Shown here: positions 1 to 5,783 of the stretch, piece after piece
How the letters are laid out: every line of letters begins with the position of its first letter
How positions within the stretch are numbered: the stretch's first letter is position 1
Notes under the pieces: generated by a model
Told to the model about the DNA's origin: nothing
Seen by the model: only the letters and a program-made list of their open reading frames with translations
Databases searched by the model: none
Translations under genes and position numbers: made by a program
Assembly (NCBI GenBank): GCA_025963265.1
Contig: JAOPUY010000433.1
Span: 1-6,638 of the forward strand
Source of the DNA: Frankiales bacterium
Lineage (GTDB): Bacteria; Actinomycetota; Actinomycetes; Mycobacteriales; Jatrophihabitantaceae
Length of the DNA stretch: 6,638 nucleotides
Direction of reading: 5' to 3'

Positions 1-754
1 AGGCGTTCGCCGCCCCGACGATGTCCGCGACGGACCCGTGCAGGGCCTGGCCAGGCTCGGCGTCTGGGACGGGACCACTCACCCGAGTAGCGATCCGGAG
101 CGAAGTCTGAAACCCCGGCCGCACGTGCTGACGAATCCCCGCCAATGCGGCGGCGATCTGCTCCGGCGTCTGCTTCAACGCATACCAGCCGTCGCCCAAC
201 GCCGCCGCTCTGCGCAATGACGCTGCGCTACCACCGCCGACGAACAGCGGCACCCGCGTGGTTGGGCGAGGCGAGAAGTAGACGTCCTCGTAGCTGATGC
301 TGTCGCCGTGGAAGGCTGGGTCCTCCGCCTCAAGCAGTTCCCGCAGCGCGGGCAGGTACTCATCCAGCAACGCTCCGCGGTGGGCGTAGGAGCTACGCAG
401 CAGCTCGTACTCCCGCTCGACGTATCCGACCGCCACGGCCACGCTCAATCGCCCGCCGCTGAAATGTTGCAACGTCGCCACCTGCTTCGCGACCAAGATC
501 GGGTCGCGCTGCGGGAGCACCAGGATGCCCGTGCCGATGCGGATTCGCTCCGTGCGGGCAGCGAGGAAGGTCAACGTGATCAGCGACTCGAGCAGATTCC
601 CGAAGAAGCCCGGCGGCAGCGAATTCGGCACGAGTACGTGATCGGTGGTCCAGACTGACTCGTATCCGAGGCCCTCTGCTGTCTCCGCGATCGACACGAC
701 CGAATCGCGCGTCCCAAGGGTTCCGTAGTTTGGCAAATTCACCGCGACTAGCAT
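1..754 (-). CDS. LLM-class, probably F420-dependent, oxidoreductase (C-terminus cut by window edge)
   Basis: Luciferase-like TIM-barrel flavin/F420 oxidoreductase; in actinomycetes such proteins usually take hydride from reduced coenzyme F420, but the substrate cannot be inferred. 251 residues are visible from ATG 754 to the left edge without a stop; relatives have about 280-300, so roughly 30-50 are missing. Visible family marks: N-terminal strand MLVAVNLPNYG (1-11), WTTDHVLVP near 36-44, IRIGTGILVLPQRDP followed by KQVATLQHFSGGRL (about 71-102), GYVEREYE just after, VPLFVGGGS with GDGWY (about 168-191), and near the edge LHGSVADIV, matching the late G-(S/T)-x-x-(D/E) segment of the family. 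The start is supported by a purine-rich GGGAG about 8 bases upstream. It lies 135 bases downstream of the co-oriented acetyltransferase stop, so it may be co-transcribed or have its own promoter. Family assignment is firm; cofactor choice is inference. Confidence 0.9.
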   Translation of the reverse strand, partial: MLVAVNLPNYGTLGTRDSVVSIAETAEGLGYESVWTTDHVLVPNSLPPGFFGNLLESLITLTFLAARTERIRIGTGILVLPQRDPILVAKQVATLQHFSGGRLSVAVAVGYVEREYELLRSSYAHRGALLDEYLPALRELLEAEDPAFHGDSISYEDVYFSPRPTTRVPLFVGGGSAASLRRAAALGDGWYALKQTPEQIAAALAGIRQHVRPGFQTSLRIATRVSGPVPDAEPGQALHGSVADIVGAANA

Positions 755-889
755 CGACCGACTCCCGCCTCCCGCCGCCGACGGCGCGACTATCGGCCGG
801 CGGACTACCCGACGAGCATCCCACGCTGCGCGTGCTTGGCGGCGTTGGTCGGTCAGCTCGCGGAGACCCCTTACAGCTTCCGGTTAATT

Positions 890-1351
890 TCACAGTTGTT
901 TGGTGAAGCCGCGCTCGCCCCACTCGTTGGCGGCGAGGTCGAGCTGCGGCGTCCATCCGGTCGCTAGATACAGCGCCACCGCCTCGGGCTGGTTGGGCCC
1001 GGTCGTGAGCATCAGCGCTGAGTAGCCGCGTTCGCGTAGCAGCGATTCGAGCTCGGCCAGGACGCGGCGGGAAAGCCCCTCGCGGCGCCGGGTCGGATCG
1101 GTCCAGATCCGCTTCAGCCGCGCCGTCCTATCGTCGTGCCGGGTGAAAGCACCGGCGGCCACTGCCGAATCGCCGTCCACAAGCAAGACGACGCCGCCCA
1201 ACGGCTCACTGAACTGGCCGGGGTTCTCGGCGTCGTCGCGGGTCACATAGGTCGCGCCGCCGGGGCCGTATCGCTCGCGATAGTCGGCGCTGATCGCAGC
1301 GTAGACCGCTGGGAGCAGGGGATCACCGGCATCAGTCAGCAGCACGCGCAC
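890..1351 (-). CDS. GNAT-family N-acetyltransferase
   Basis: Complete 153-residue protein with the GNAT fold, expected to move an acetyl group from acetyl-CoA to an amine; substrate unknown. Visible parts: N-terminal helices (about 10-30), central strands VVLLVDGDSAVAAGAF (54-69), motif A with the CoA pyrophosphate loop at RRREGLS (88-94) and the following helix RRVLAELESLLRERG (95-109), and motif B with LMLTTGPNQPEAVALYLATGW (113-133), which contains the usual N/P/A-LY-x-x-x-G-(F/W) signature. In the loop, the last small residue of Q/R-x-x-G-x-G/A is Ser94, a mild deviation. The start is GTG at 1351: AGGAT lies 6 bases upstream, and the nearby ATG at 1359 is out of frame. Stop is TGA. It is read toward the oxidoreductase gene and is divergent from the metallopeptidase gene. 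Confidence 0.88.
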   Translation of the reverse strand: MRVLLTDAGDPLLPAVYAAISADYRERYGPGGATYVTRDDAENPGQFSEPLGGVVLLVDGDSAVAAGAFTRHDDRTARLKRIWTDPTRRREGLSRRVLAELESLLRERGYSALMLTTGPNQPEAVALYLATGWTPQLDLAANEWGERGFTKQL

Positions 1352-1557
1352 CTGCCCATCCTGCCAGGGGGTGCGCCCGTTCCGGCAAGCGAGCCCGGTT
1401 GAACGGGGCCGCCGCCGCGGGCCATGGGCAGCCCGATGCGGCTAACGCGAGATTCTGTCGGGGCGCTCTGCACCGCCAGCTGACTCCCGCCTGCCTCTGG
1501 CGACCGCTCGCCCGGCGCAGCCCGGCGGCGACCGGTGCGAGGGTGGACTATGGATCG
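1352..1557. other. Divergent intergenic region between acetyltransferase and metallopeptidase
   Basis: About 206 bases separate two divergent starts, so promoters for both genes are expected here. The reading frame of the metallopeptidase stays open upstream to a TTG near 1399, but that stretch is low-complexity Ala/Arg/Pro sequence without resemblance to the family, so I treat it as non-coding. For the minus gene, TTGCCG (1388-1383), a 19-base spacer and CAGGAT (1363-1358) form a weak promoter candidate. For the plus gene I find only GACTAT (1546-1551) and no convincing -35 box. The direct repeat GCCCGGCG occurs twice near 1510-1530; I attach no function to it. Confidence 0.4.
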
Positions 1558-1899
1558 ATGGTCGTCGTCGAACCTGATCGATTCGAGTTGATGGTGAGCA
1601 CGGCGCTGGACGGCTTGCCGCCCAAGCTGGGTGCGGCGATGCGTAACGTCGCGGTCACTGTGGACCAGAGCTCGACGGACTTGCGGCTGCTCGGCCTTTA
1701 CGTGGGCGTCCCTTTGACGGAGCGGACCTCGCAGTACTCGGCGGTGTTGCCGGACCGGATCACGATCTTCCGCCACGCGATCTGCGCCATCTGCAGCACC
1801 GAGGACGAGGTGGTGGAACAGGTGCGACGCACAGTCATACACGAGATCGGGCACCATTTCGGGATCGATGACGGCCGCCTGCACGAACTAGGTTGGTGA
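1558..1899 (+). CDS. Zincin_1-type small metallopeptidase family protein
   Basis: A 113-residue zinc-peptidase-like protein of the Zincin_1 family (from memory PF06262, formerly a DUF), common in actinomycetes and of unknown substrate. Visible signatures: EPDRFELMVSTALDGLPP (5-22), LLGLYVGVPLTER (44-56), YSAVLPDRITIFR (60-72), and the active-site stretch HEIGHHFGIDD (95-105) ending in LHELGW. H95, E96 and H99 are the expected zinc ligands and catalytic Glu; D105 fits the HExxHxxGxxD pattern as a third ligand. No signal peptide or membrane segment, so probably cytoplasmic. ATG 1558 gives the family's usual length and N-terminus; GAGGGTGG lies about 11 bases upstream. GTG 1543 in the same frame is an alternative. 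Odd point: C76 and C79 form a CxxC just before the catalytic helix. Family call is firm, biological role unknown. Confidence 0.88.
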   Translation: MVVVEPDRFELMVSTALDGLPPKLGAAMRNVAVTVDQSSTDLRLLGLYVGVPLTERTSQYSAVLPDRITIFRHAICAICSTEDEVVEQVRRTVIHEIGHHFGIDDGRLHELGW

Positions 1900-1968
1900 A
1901 GGCTCGACCGATCCGGCCACCGCACACCGCGTTTCTGAATCAGCGGGAGAGGCGGCGAGAATGGCCCT

Positions 1969-2466
1969 ATGTTGACTCCCGAGCGCACTTCCGCCGCCGC
2001 GGCGCACCGACTACGAACCGCTCGCGTTCTTCGAGTTCAGGAGGACGCCTGCGAGATCTGGAGTGGGGTCGCAAGCAGCTCGATTCAGTTCGCGCCGACG
2101 TTCCCGGGCCCGCGGATCGAGCGCGTGTCACCCGGTCATCTGGTCGCCGTCGCCACGGATGTCGGCGGTCTCGAGGCCGTGGTCTGGAGGTGGTACGACG
2201 CAATCGTGTTGGGCCGAGAACACGACGGTTCAGTTCGGCTGTGGGAGCCAGCCCACGGTGAAGTCATCGCCCAACCGAGGGCCGCCTACCGGCCCGTCGA
2301 GCCAGGATCGAGGGCATGGGCGTCGGCCGGCCTTCCCGGCGCCGAGTGGTGGGTGGCCGCCAGCGCACGCACCGGCCCGGAGCCTGCCGACGTCGAGCTC
2401 AACGAGGTCGACCGCCTCTACACCGACAACAATTTGTGGTCGGCGGTGTTCTCGCCCGGCACCTGA
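1969..2466 (+). CDS. Hypothetical protein, tryptophan-rich, family not recognised
   Basis: A 165-residue soluble protein I do not recognise. Its wobble positions are strongly GC-biased and competing frames give Arg/Pro-rich nonsense, so it is probably real. It holds eight tryptophans (31, 73, 75, 92, 117, 127, 128, 157). The middle, about 53-104, alternates hydrophobic and charged residues (GHLVAVATDVGGLEAVVWRW, then DAIVLG, SVRLWEP, HGEVIAQPR) and looks like a small beta-barrel; this is inference. The C-terminus, NEVDRLYTDNNLWSAVFSPGT, looks like an amphipathic helix plus tail. No signal peptide, membrane segment or catalytic motif is apparent. The start is ATG 1969; the strong purine tract GGGAGAGG (1945-1952) is 16 bases away, too far for an ideal ribosome site, while GAGAAT sits 6 bases upstream. 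An ATG at 1961 in another frame stops after four codons. It follows the metallopeptidase by 69 bases and may share its transcript. Confidence 0.7.
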   Translation: MLTPERTSAAAAHRLRTARVLRVQEDACEIWSGVASSSIQFAPTFPGPRIERVSPGHLVAVATDVGGLEAVVWRWYDAIVLGREHDGSVRLWEPAHGEVIAQPRAAYRPVEPGSRAWASAGLPGAEWWVAASARTGPEPADVELNEVDRLYTDNNLWSAVFSPGT

Positions 2467-2483
2467 CCTGGTCGAACACGAAT

Positions 2484-3359
2484 TCAGGGTCGGGTCACGT
2501 GCTCCAGCACCAGCCGGGCCACCTGGCCCGGTTGTTCTAGATGGAGGAAGTGCCCGGCCTCGTCGATGATCTGCACGTGGGCGCTGGCGGGAAGGGCGAC
2601 TGCGGGCTCGTCGAGGACGTCGACGCCGATGCAGCCGTCCCGGAGTCCGTGCAGGTAGAGCAGCGGCACGTCGATCGCGCGCAGGGCCGCGCGGACGCGC
2701 CGGCTCTCGTCGTCGGAAGGTAGCGCGGTGGGATCTTGCACGTAGTACTGAGCGGCCGCCTCGGCGCAACCCGGCGGGGCCAGCGCCGCCTTCGCGTGCT
2801 GCACGTCCTCAGTCGCGTCGTAGCCGGGGGACCAGTCGGCCCAGAGGTCGGCGACGAGCGCGAAGTCGTCGCCCCGCAGTAACTGTGGACCGATCCCAAG
2901 CTGAAGGAGGTAGGAGTACCAGCTGCGACGAAGCTGCGCCCGACTGACGAGATCGACCGGGCGCTCGGCCATCGGCGGGTCCGCTGCGGCGACGGCCGCT
3001 GACCACCGGCGCGGCTCGGCCAGCAACGCCGAGTACACGGCGTCCGCTCCCCAGTCATGGCCGATGAGCACCCCCGGGCGTCCACCCGAGAGAGCCTCGT
3101 GCAGGTCATTGACGTCGCGACCGAGGGTGCCGGTGTCGTACCGCCCGTCGGCGGCCGGGCCGGACGGGGCGTAGCCGCGCATCGCCGGCGCCACCGCGCG
3201 GTAGCCAGCCTCAGCCAGCGGCCCCATCAAGTGCCGCCACGTGTGCGGCGAGTCCGGGAAGCCGTGCAACAGCAGCGCCAACACACCGTCAGCCGGTCCC
3301 TCGGTCAGGGCCCAGATCGTGCGACCACCGACGTCCACCGTCAGCGACGACGCCGTCAT
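2484..3359 (-). CDS. Alpha/beta hydrolase with Asp nucleophile (epoxide-hydrolase type)
   Basis: A 291-residue alpha/beta-hydrolase fold enzyme. Visible elements: oxyanion-hole motif HGFPDS (32-37), APAMRGYAPSGP (57-68), nucleophile elbow GHDWG (100-104) with D102 where esterases have Ser, probable acid D241 in LHGLRDG (236-242), and catalytic H270 in AGHFLHLEQP (268-277). The GHDWG elbow and the sequence around it match soluble epoxide hydrolases; haloalkane dehalogenases also use Asp. Tyrosines in SWYSYLLQLG (148, 150) and QYYVQDP (205, 206) lie in the cap region where epoxide hydrolases keep the two ring-opening tyrosines, favouring that activity; this is inference. No signal peptide. ATG 3359 overlaps the MerR stop as ATGA, with AGGA about 9 bases upstream inside the MerR gene, so translation is likely coupled. 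It is the last gene of the exporter operon and may modify the compound that MerR senses. Confidence 0.88.
   Translation of the reverse strand: MTASSLTVDVGGRTIWALTEGPADGVLALLLHGFPDSPHTWRHLMGPLAEAGYRAVAPAMRGYAPSGPAADGRYDTGTLGRDVNDLHEALSGGRPGVLIGHDWGADAVYSALLAEPRRWSAAVAAADPPMAERPVDLVSRAQLRRSWYSYLLQLGIGPQLLRGDDFALVADLWADWSPGYDATEDVQHAKAALAPPGCAEAAAQYYVQDPTALPSDDESRRVRAALRAIDVPLLYLHGLRDGCIGVDVLDEPAVALPASAHVQIIDEAGHFLHLEQPGQVARLVLEHVTRP
2514..2538 (+). terminator. Candidate terminator for the plus-strand hypothetical gene
   Basis: CCGGGCC (2514-2520), loop ACCT and GGCCCGG (2525-2531) form a perfect 7-bp stem, followed on the plus strand by the T-rich TTGTTCT. It lies 48 bases after the stop of the plus-strand hypothetical gene. 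It is also inside the 3' coding end of the convergent hydrolase, where it encodes residues around 276-281, so coding constraint could explain part of the symmetry. Confidence 0.4.
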
Positions 3360-4126
3360 TTCACGGGTCCTGTGCGCTTGATGTTGGTCCATCCGGTCCA
3401 GCCGCGCTCCTCGAGCAGGCACAAGAGCCGACCGGCGATTGGCACTGAGTCGAGAAAGACTGAGTCGAGGAGCTTTGCGAGCTCGTCGCTCATCTGTTGG
3501 TCGTGGGTCGCCACCCCCTCGGCCTCAGCTGATTCGAGAAGGCCGACGAGCCGATCGGCCACCGCGACCGCCCGTGGGTCCTCCCGCTCCCAGCCGACCG
3601 CGGCGGCGAGATCGCGATAGAGCTCGAGGGTCGCCGGGTCCTCGAGCTGCTGCTGTTTCAGCTGCATGTAGCAGGGCATGTGCTCCGCGAGCTGGGCGGC
3701 CACCAGGATCCAGGCATCCCGCTCGGCCTCGATCATCAGCGGCGGCAACCCGAGTTGGTGCATCCGGTCGAGGTAGGCCACCGCCTCTGGGGGCAGGGCC
3801 AGGCTGTCGCCGGCCGCGAGTTGGCCGATCCGTTCTCGGTGCCGCTGGCGTTCCCGGATCTCGCTGCGCAGCCGGCGGTCGATGTCCGCCACCGCCGCCG
3901 CGAACTCCTCGTCACCGGCCGCCAGCAGTTCGCGCACCCGCGAGAGCGGCACGCCGGCCTCAGCGAGGGTGCGGATCCGGATGAGCTCCACGACGGCCGC
4001 GGCGTCGTAACGCCGGTAACCGGAGTGGTCGCGTTCGGGCTCGGCGAGCAGGCCTTTGGCGTGGTAGTGCCGCACGGCCCGGACCGTCACTCCGGCGTAG
4101 GACGCCAGTTGGCTGATAGTCAGCAT
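3356..4126 (-). CDS. MerR-family transcriptional regulator
   Basis: A 256-residue regulator. The N-terminal winged helix-turn-helix spans LTISQLASYAGVTVRAVRHY (2-21) and KGLL (24-27), with the wing at SGYRRYD (35-41) and the third/fourth helices VVELIRIRTLAEAGVPLSRV (44-64). Residues about 72-105 are Arg/Glu-rich and form the usual dimer coiled coil. The C-terminal 150 residues are a helical effector domain without the conserved cysteines of metal-sensing MerR proteins, which suggests an organic ligand; which one cannot be told. ATG 4126 has GGAG 9 bases upstream; the frame remains open into the permease gene, but that extension has no MerR character. It begins 35 bases after the permease stop, and its TGA overlaps the hydrolase ATG. 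As the third gene of the operon it probably regulates its own expression through the dyad upstream of the ATPase gene. Confidence 0.92.
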   Translation of the reverse strand: MLTISQLASYAGVTVRAVRHYHAKGLLAEPERDHSGYRRYDAAAVVELIRIRTLAEAGVPLSRVRELLAAGDEEFAAAVADIDRRLRSEIRERQRHRERIGQLAAGDSLALPPEAVAYLDRMHQLGLPPLMIEAERDAWILVAAQLAEHMPCYMQLKQQQLEDPATLELYRDLAAAVGWEREDPRAVAVADRLVGLLESAEAEGVATHDQQMSDELAKLLDSVFLDSVPIAGRLLCLLEERGWTGWTNIKRTGPVK

Positions 4127-4161
4127 GAACCCATTCTCCAAATGGCCCTGCTCGGCCGGTG

Positions 4162-4923
4162 TCAGGCCATCTTGCGGTGGTAGGTGTTCATCGCGAGGAC
4201 GTAAGCGACGAGCAGCAGGGCCAGGCACCAGGCGGTGGCGATCCAGCCGTCGTCGCCGACCGGTCGCTCGGCGTAGAGGTTGCGGATGGTGTTGACAATC
4301 GAGGTGACCGGCTGATGTTGGGCGAACCAGCGCACCGGTCCCGGCATGCCGGAGGTGGGCACGAACGCTGAGCTGATGAACGGCAGGAAGATCAGCGGGT
4401 AGGAGAACGCGCTCACCCCGTCGGCCGAGTTGGCGGTCAGCCCGGGGATCACGGCGAGCCAGGTCAGCGCCAAGGTGAAGAGCACGAGGATCCCGAGGAC
4501 GGCGAGCCAGGCAAGCGCCCCCGCGCCGGAGCGGAAGCCCATGGCCACGGCGACGAGTACGACGAGCGCCACCGAGATCAGGTTCGCCACGACGGAGGTG
4601 AGCACATGGCCCCATAGGAGCGCTGACCGGGCGATCGGCATCGACTGGAACCGTTCGACGATGCCGCCGGAGACGTCGGTGAACAGCCGGTAGGCGGTGT
4701 AGGCGACGCCCGAGGCGATGGTGATGAGCAGGATTCCGGGCAGCAGGTAGTTGACGTACCGGCCGCCGCCGGTCTCGATCGCGCCCCCGAAGACGTAGAC
4801 GAACAGCAACAGCATGGCGATCGGGGTGATGGCGGTGGTGATGATCGTGTCTGGGCTGCGCAGGATGTGGCGGAGGGACCGCTTCAGCAGGACGGCGGTG
4901 TCACGCACGAGGTAGGTGGTCAT
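4162..4923 (-). CDS. ABC-2 type exporter permease (DrrB-like)
   Basis: A 253-residue membrane protein forming the channel half of an ABC exporter. Six hydrophobic segments are visible at about 27-49, 57-78, 105-128, 137-159, 171-189 and 227-247. The cytoplasmic segment between the second and third contains GGIVERFQSMPIARSALLWG (86-105), the coupling region typical of ABC-2 permeases that contact the ATPase. The segment FVPTSGMPGPVRWFAQHQP (187-205) followed by VTSIVNTIR is the hallmark of DrrB/daunorubicin-type permeases. The basic N-terminus precedes the first helix, as expected for an inside N-terminus. The ATG overlaps the ATPase stop as ATGA, so the two subunits are likely made in fixed ratio. 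Such exporters usually move lipophilic antibiotics or lipids; the substrate here is unknown. Confidence 0.93.
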   Translation of the reverse strand: MTTYLVRDTAVLLKRSLRHILRSPDTIITTAITPIAMLLLFVYVFGGAIETGGGRYVNYLLPGILLITIASGVAYTAYRLFTDVSGGIVERFQSMPIARSALLWGHVLTSVVANLISVALVVLVAVAMGFRSGAGALAWLAVLGILVLFTLALTWLAVIPGLTANSADGVSAFSYPLIFLPFISSAFVPTSGMPGPVRWFAQHQPVTSIVNTIRNLYAERPVGDDGWIATAWCLALLLVAYVLAMNTYHRKMA

Positions 4924-5702
4924 CGCTGGGCCGCTGCCTTGTCGAGGCCGGCGTGGCCGATGATCGCGAGGAAGACGTCTTCCAGGGTCGGCTGCTTCTC
5001 GACGTACTCGATCTTGGTCGGCGGGAGCAGCCGCTTGAGTTCGGCCAGGCTGCCGTCGGCGATGATCCGTCCCTGGTGCAGGATCGCGATCCGGTCGGCC
5101 AGTTGTTCGGCCTCGTCGAGGTGCTGGGTGGTGAGCAGCACCGTGGTTCCCTGGCCGGCCAGCTCCTGGACCGTCTTCCAGACCTCGTGTCGAGACTGCG
5201 GATCGAGTCCCGTCGTCGGCTCGTCGAGGAAGAGCACGGGCGGGTCGCCGATCAGGCTCATCGCGATGTCGAGTCGGCGGCGCATGCCGCCCGAATACGT
5301 CCCGACTCTGCGGCTGGCCGCGTCGGTCAACTCGAACCGGGCCAGCAGGTCATCGGCGATTCCGGCCGGGTTCCTCAGGTGTCGCAGTTGCCCGATGAGG
5401 ACGAGGTTCTCGCCTCCCGTGAGGATCTCGTCGACGGCCGCGAACTGTCCGGTGAGGCTGATCGACTCGCGCACCTTTGCCGGCTGGGTGGCGACGTCGT
5501 AGCCGTTGACGGTCGCCGTCCCGCCGTCGGCCTTGACCAGCGTGGAGAGGATCTTCACCGCGGTGGTCTTGCCGGCGCCATTGGAGCCGAGGAGGGCGAG
5601 GATGGTGCCGGCGGGGACGGTGAGGTCGAGGCCCGCGAGCACCGCGTGGTCGCCGAAGGACTTGGTGAGCCCGGCGATCTTGATGGCTGCTGTCGTGGTC
5701 AT
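4920..5702 (-). CDS. ABC exporter ATP-binding subunit (DrrA-like)
   Basis: A 260-residue nucleotide-binding subunit that powers the adjacent permease. Motifs in order: Walker A GSNGAGKT (39-46), Q-loop Q86 in SLTGQFAAVDEILTG, signature YSGGM (136-140), Walker B VLFLDEP (156-162) with D-loop GLDP (165-168), and H-loop H194. The tail PTLEDVFLAIIG (238-249) is the conserved C-terminal mark of the DrrA/drug-exporter group; the regulatory tail is short compared with the 300-plus residues of classical DrrA. ATG 5702 is chosen because GGAGG lies 8 bases upstream; an in-frame TTG at 5717 precedes and partly overlaps this site and is unlikely. First gene of the four-gene operon, directly downstream of the MerR-type dyad. 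Confidence 0.94.
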   Translation of the reverse strand: MTTTAAIKIAGLTKSFGDHAVLAGLDLTVPAGTILALLGSNGAGKTTAVKILSTLVKADGGTATVNGYDVATQPAKVRESISLTGQFAAVDEILTGGENLVLIGQLRHLRNPAGIADDLLARFELTDAASRRVGTYSGGMRRRLDIAMSLIGDPPVLFLDEPTTGLDPQSRHEVWKTVQELAGQGTTVLLTTQHLDEAEQLADRIAILHQGRIIADGSLAELKRLLPPTKIEYVEKQPTLEDVFLAIIGHAGLDKAAAQR

Positions 5703-5708
5703 AGCGCG

Positions 5709-5740
5709 ATCCTCCAACCTTGACCCTGCGTCAAGGTCAA
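5709..5740 (-). promoter_or_regulatory. MerR-type promoter with operator dyad for the exporter operon
   Basis: On the minus strand TTGACC (5740-5735) serves as a -35 box. Perfect 8-bp arms ACCTTGAC (5737-5730) and GTCAAGGT (5724-5717), separated by 5 bases, lie between it and GAGGAT (5714-5709), a -10-like box with the key A and T. The spacer is 20 bases, longer than the usual 17-18, and the dyad centre falls 8 bases into it. This is nearly the layout of the classical merT promoter, where MerR untwists an over-long spacer. Transcription would start at about 5702, the A of the ATPase ATG, giving a leaderless message; the GGAGG ribosome site overlaps the -10 box, so the start point is uncertain. 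The cognate regulator is presumably the MerR gene of the same operon. Confidence 0.7.
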
Positions 5741-5768
5741 GCCCACCCCGGCCATGTGCGGGGCGGGC
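5741..5768 (-). terminator. GC-rich hairpin next to the operon promoter, possible terminator
   Basis: GCCCACCCCG (5741-5750) and CGGGGCGGGC (5759-5768) form a 10-bp stem with an 8-base loop. In minus-strand RNA the one non-Watson-Crick position is a G-U pair. It ends directly at the -35 box of the exporter operon and lies just downstream of the DUF1801-like remnant. There is no U-tract, so it would be a stem-only terminator of the kind proposed for actinomycetes, or merely a GC-rich coincidence. Confidence 0.35.
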
Positions 5769-5783
5769 CGATGGGAGCGTGCG

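Noticed and set aside
822..834. Inverted repeat CACGC/GCGTG between oxidoreductase and acetyltransferase as a terminator
   Set aside because: Five-base arms, a 3-base loop, no T-tract, and 56 bases beyond the acetyltransferase stop; not strong enough to call.
1399..1557. Longer form of the metallopeptidase starting at TTG 1399
   Set aside because: The added 53 residues are low-complexity and the family begins at about the ATG 1558 position, which also has a purine-rich site upstream.
1336..1884. Long minus-strand frame opposite the metallopeptidase
   Set aside because: Composition is Arg/Gly/Ala-rich with no motif, and the plus strand encodes a complete recognised HExxH protein.
2499..2510. 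Palindrome GTGCTCCAGCAC at the hydrolase 3' end
   Set aside because: It is inside the hydrolase coding sequence, has almost no loop, and lacks a T-tract on either strand.
3057..3984. Long plus-strand frames opposite the hydrolase and MerR genes
   Set aside because: They are shadows typical of GC-rich DNA, very rich in Arg, Pro and Ser, with no family resemblance.
4127..4615. In-frame N-terminal extension of the MerR gene across the permease gene
   Set aside because: The stretch is Arg/Pro-rich, antiparallel-frame nonsense lying over a clear permease gene; the ATG at 4126 has a ribosome site and starts exactly at the helix-turn-helix.
5703..5717. TTG start of the ABC ATPase five codons upstream
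   Set aside because: Its codons overlap the GGAGG ribosome site that serves ATG 5702, and the extra residues are not typical of the family.
4867..5723. Two long plus-strand frames opposite the ABC ATPase
   Set aside because: The minus strand carries all ABC ATPase motifs in order; the plus frames are mirror products of that coding bias.
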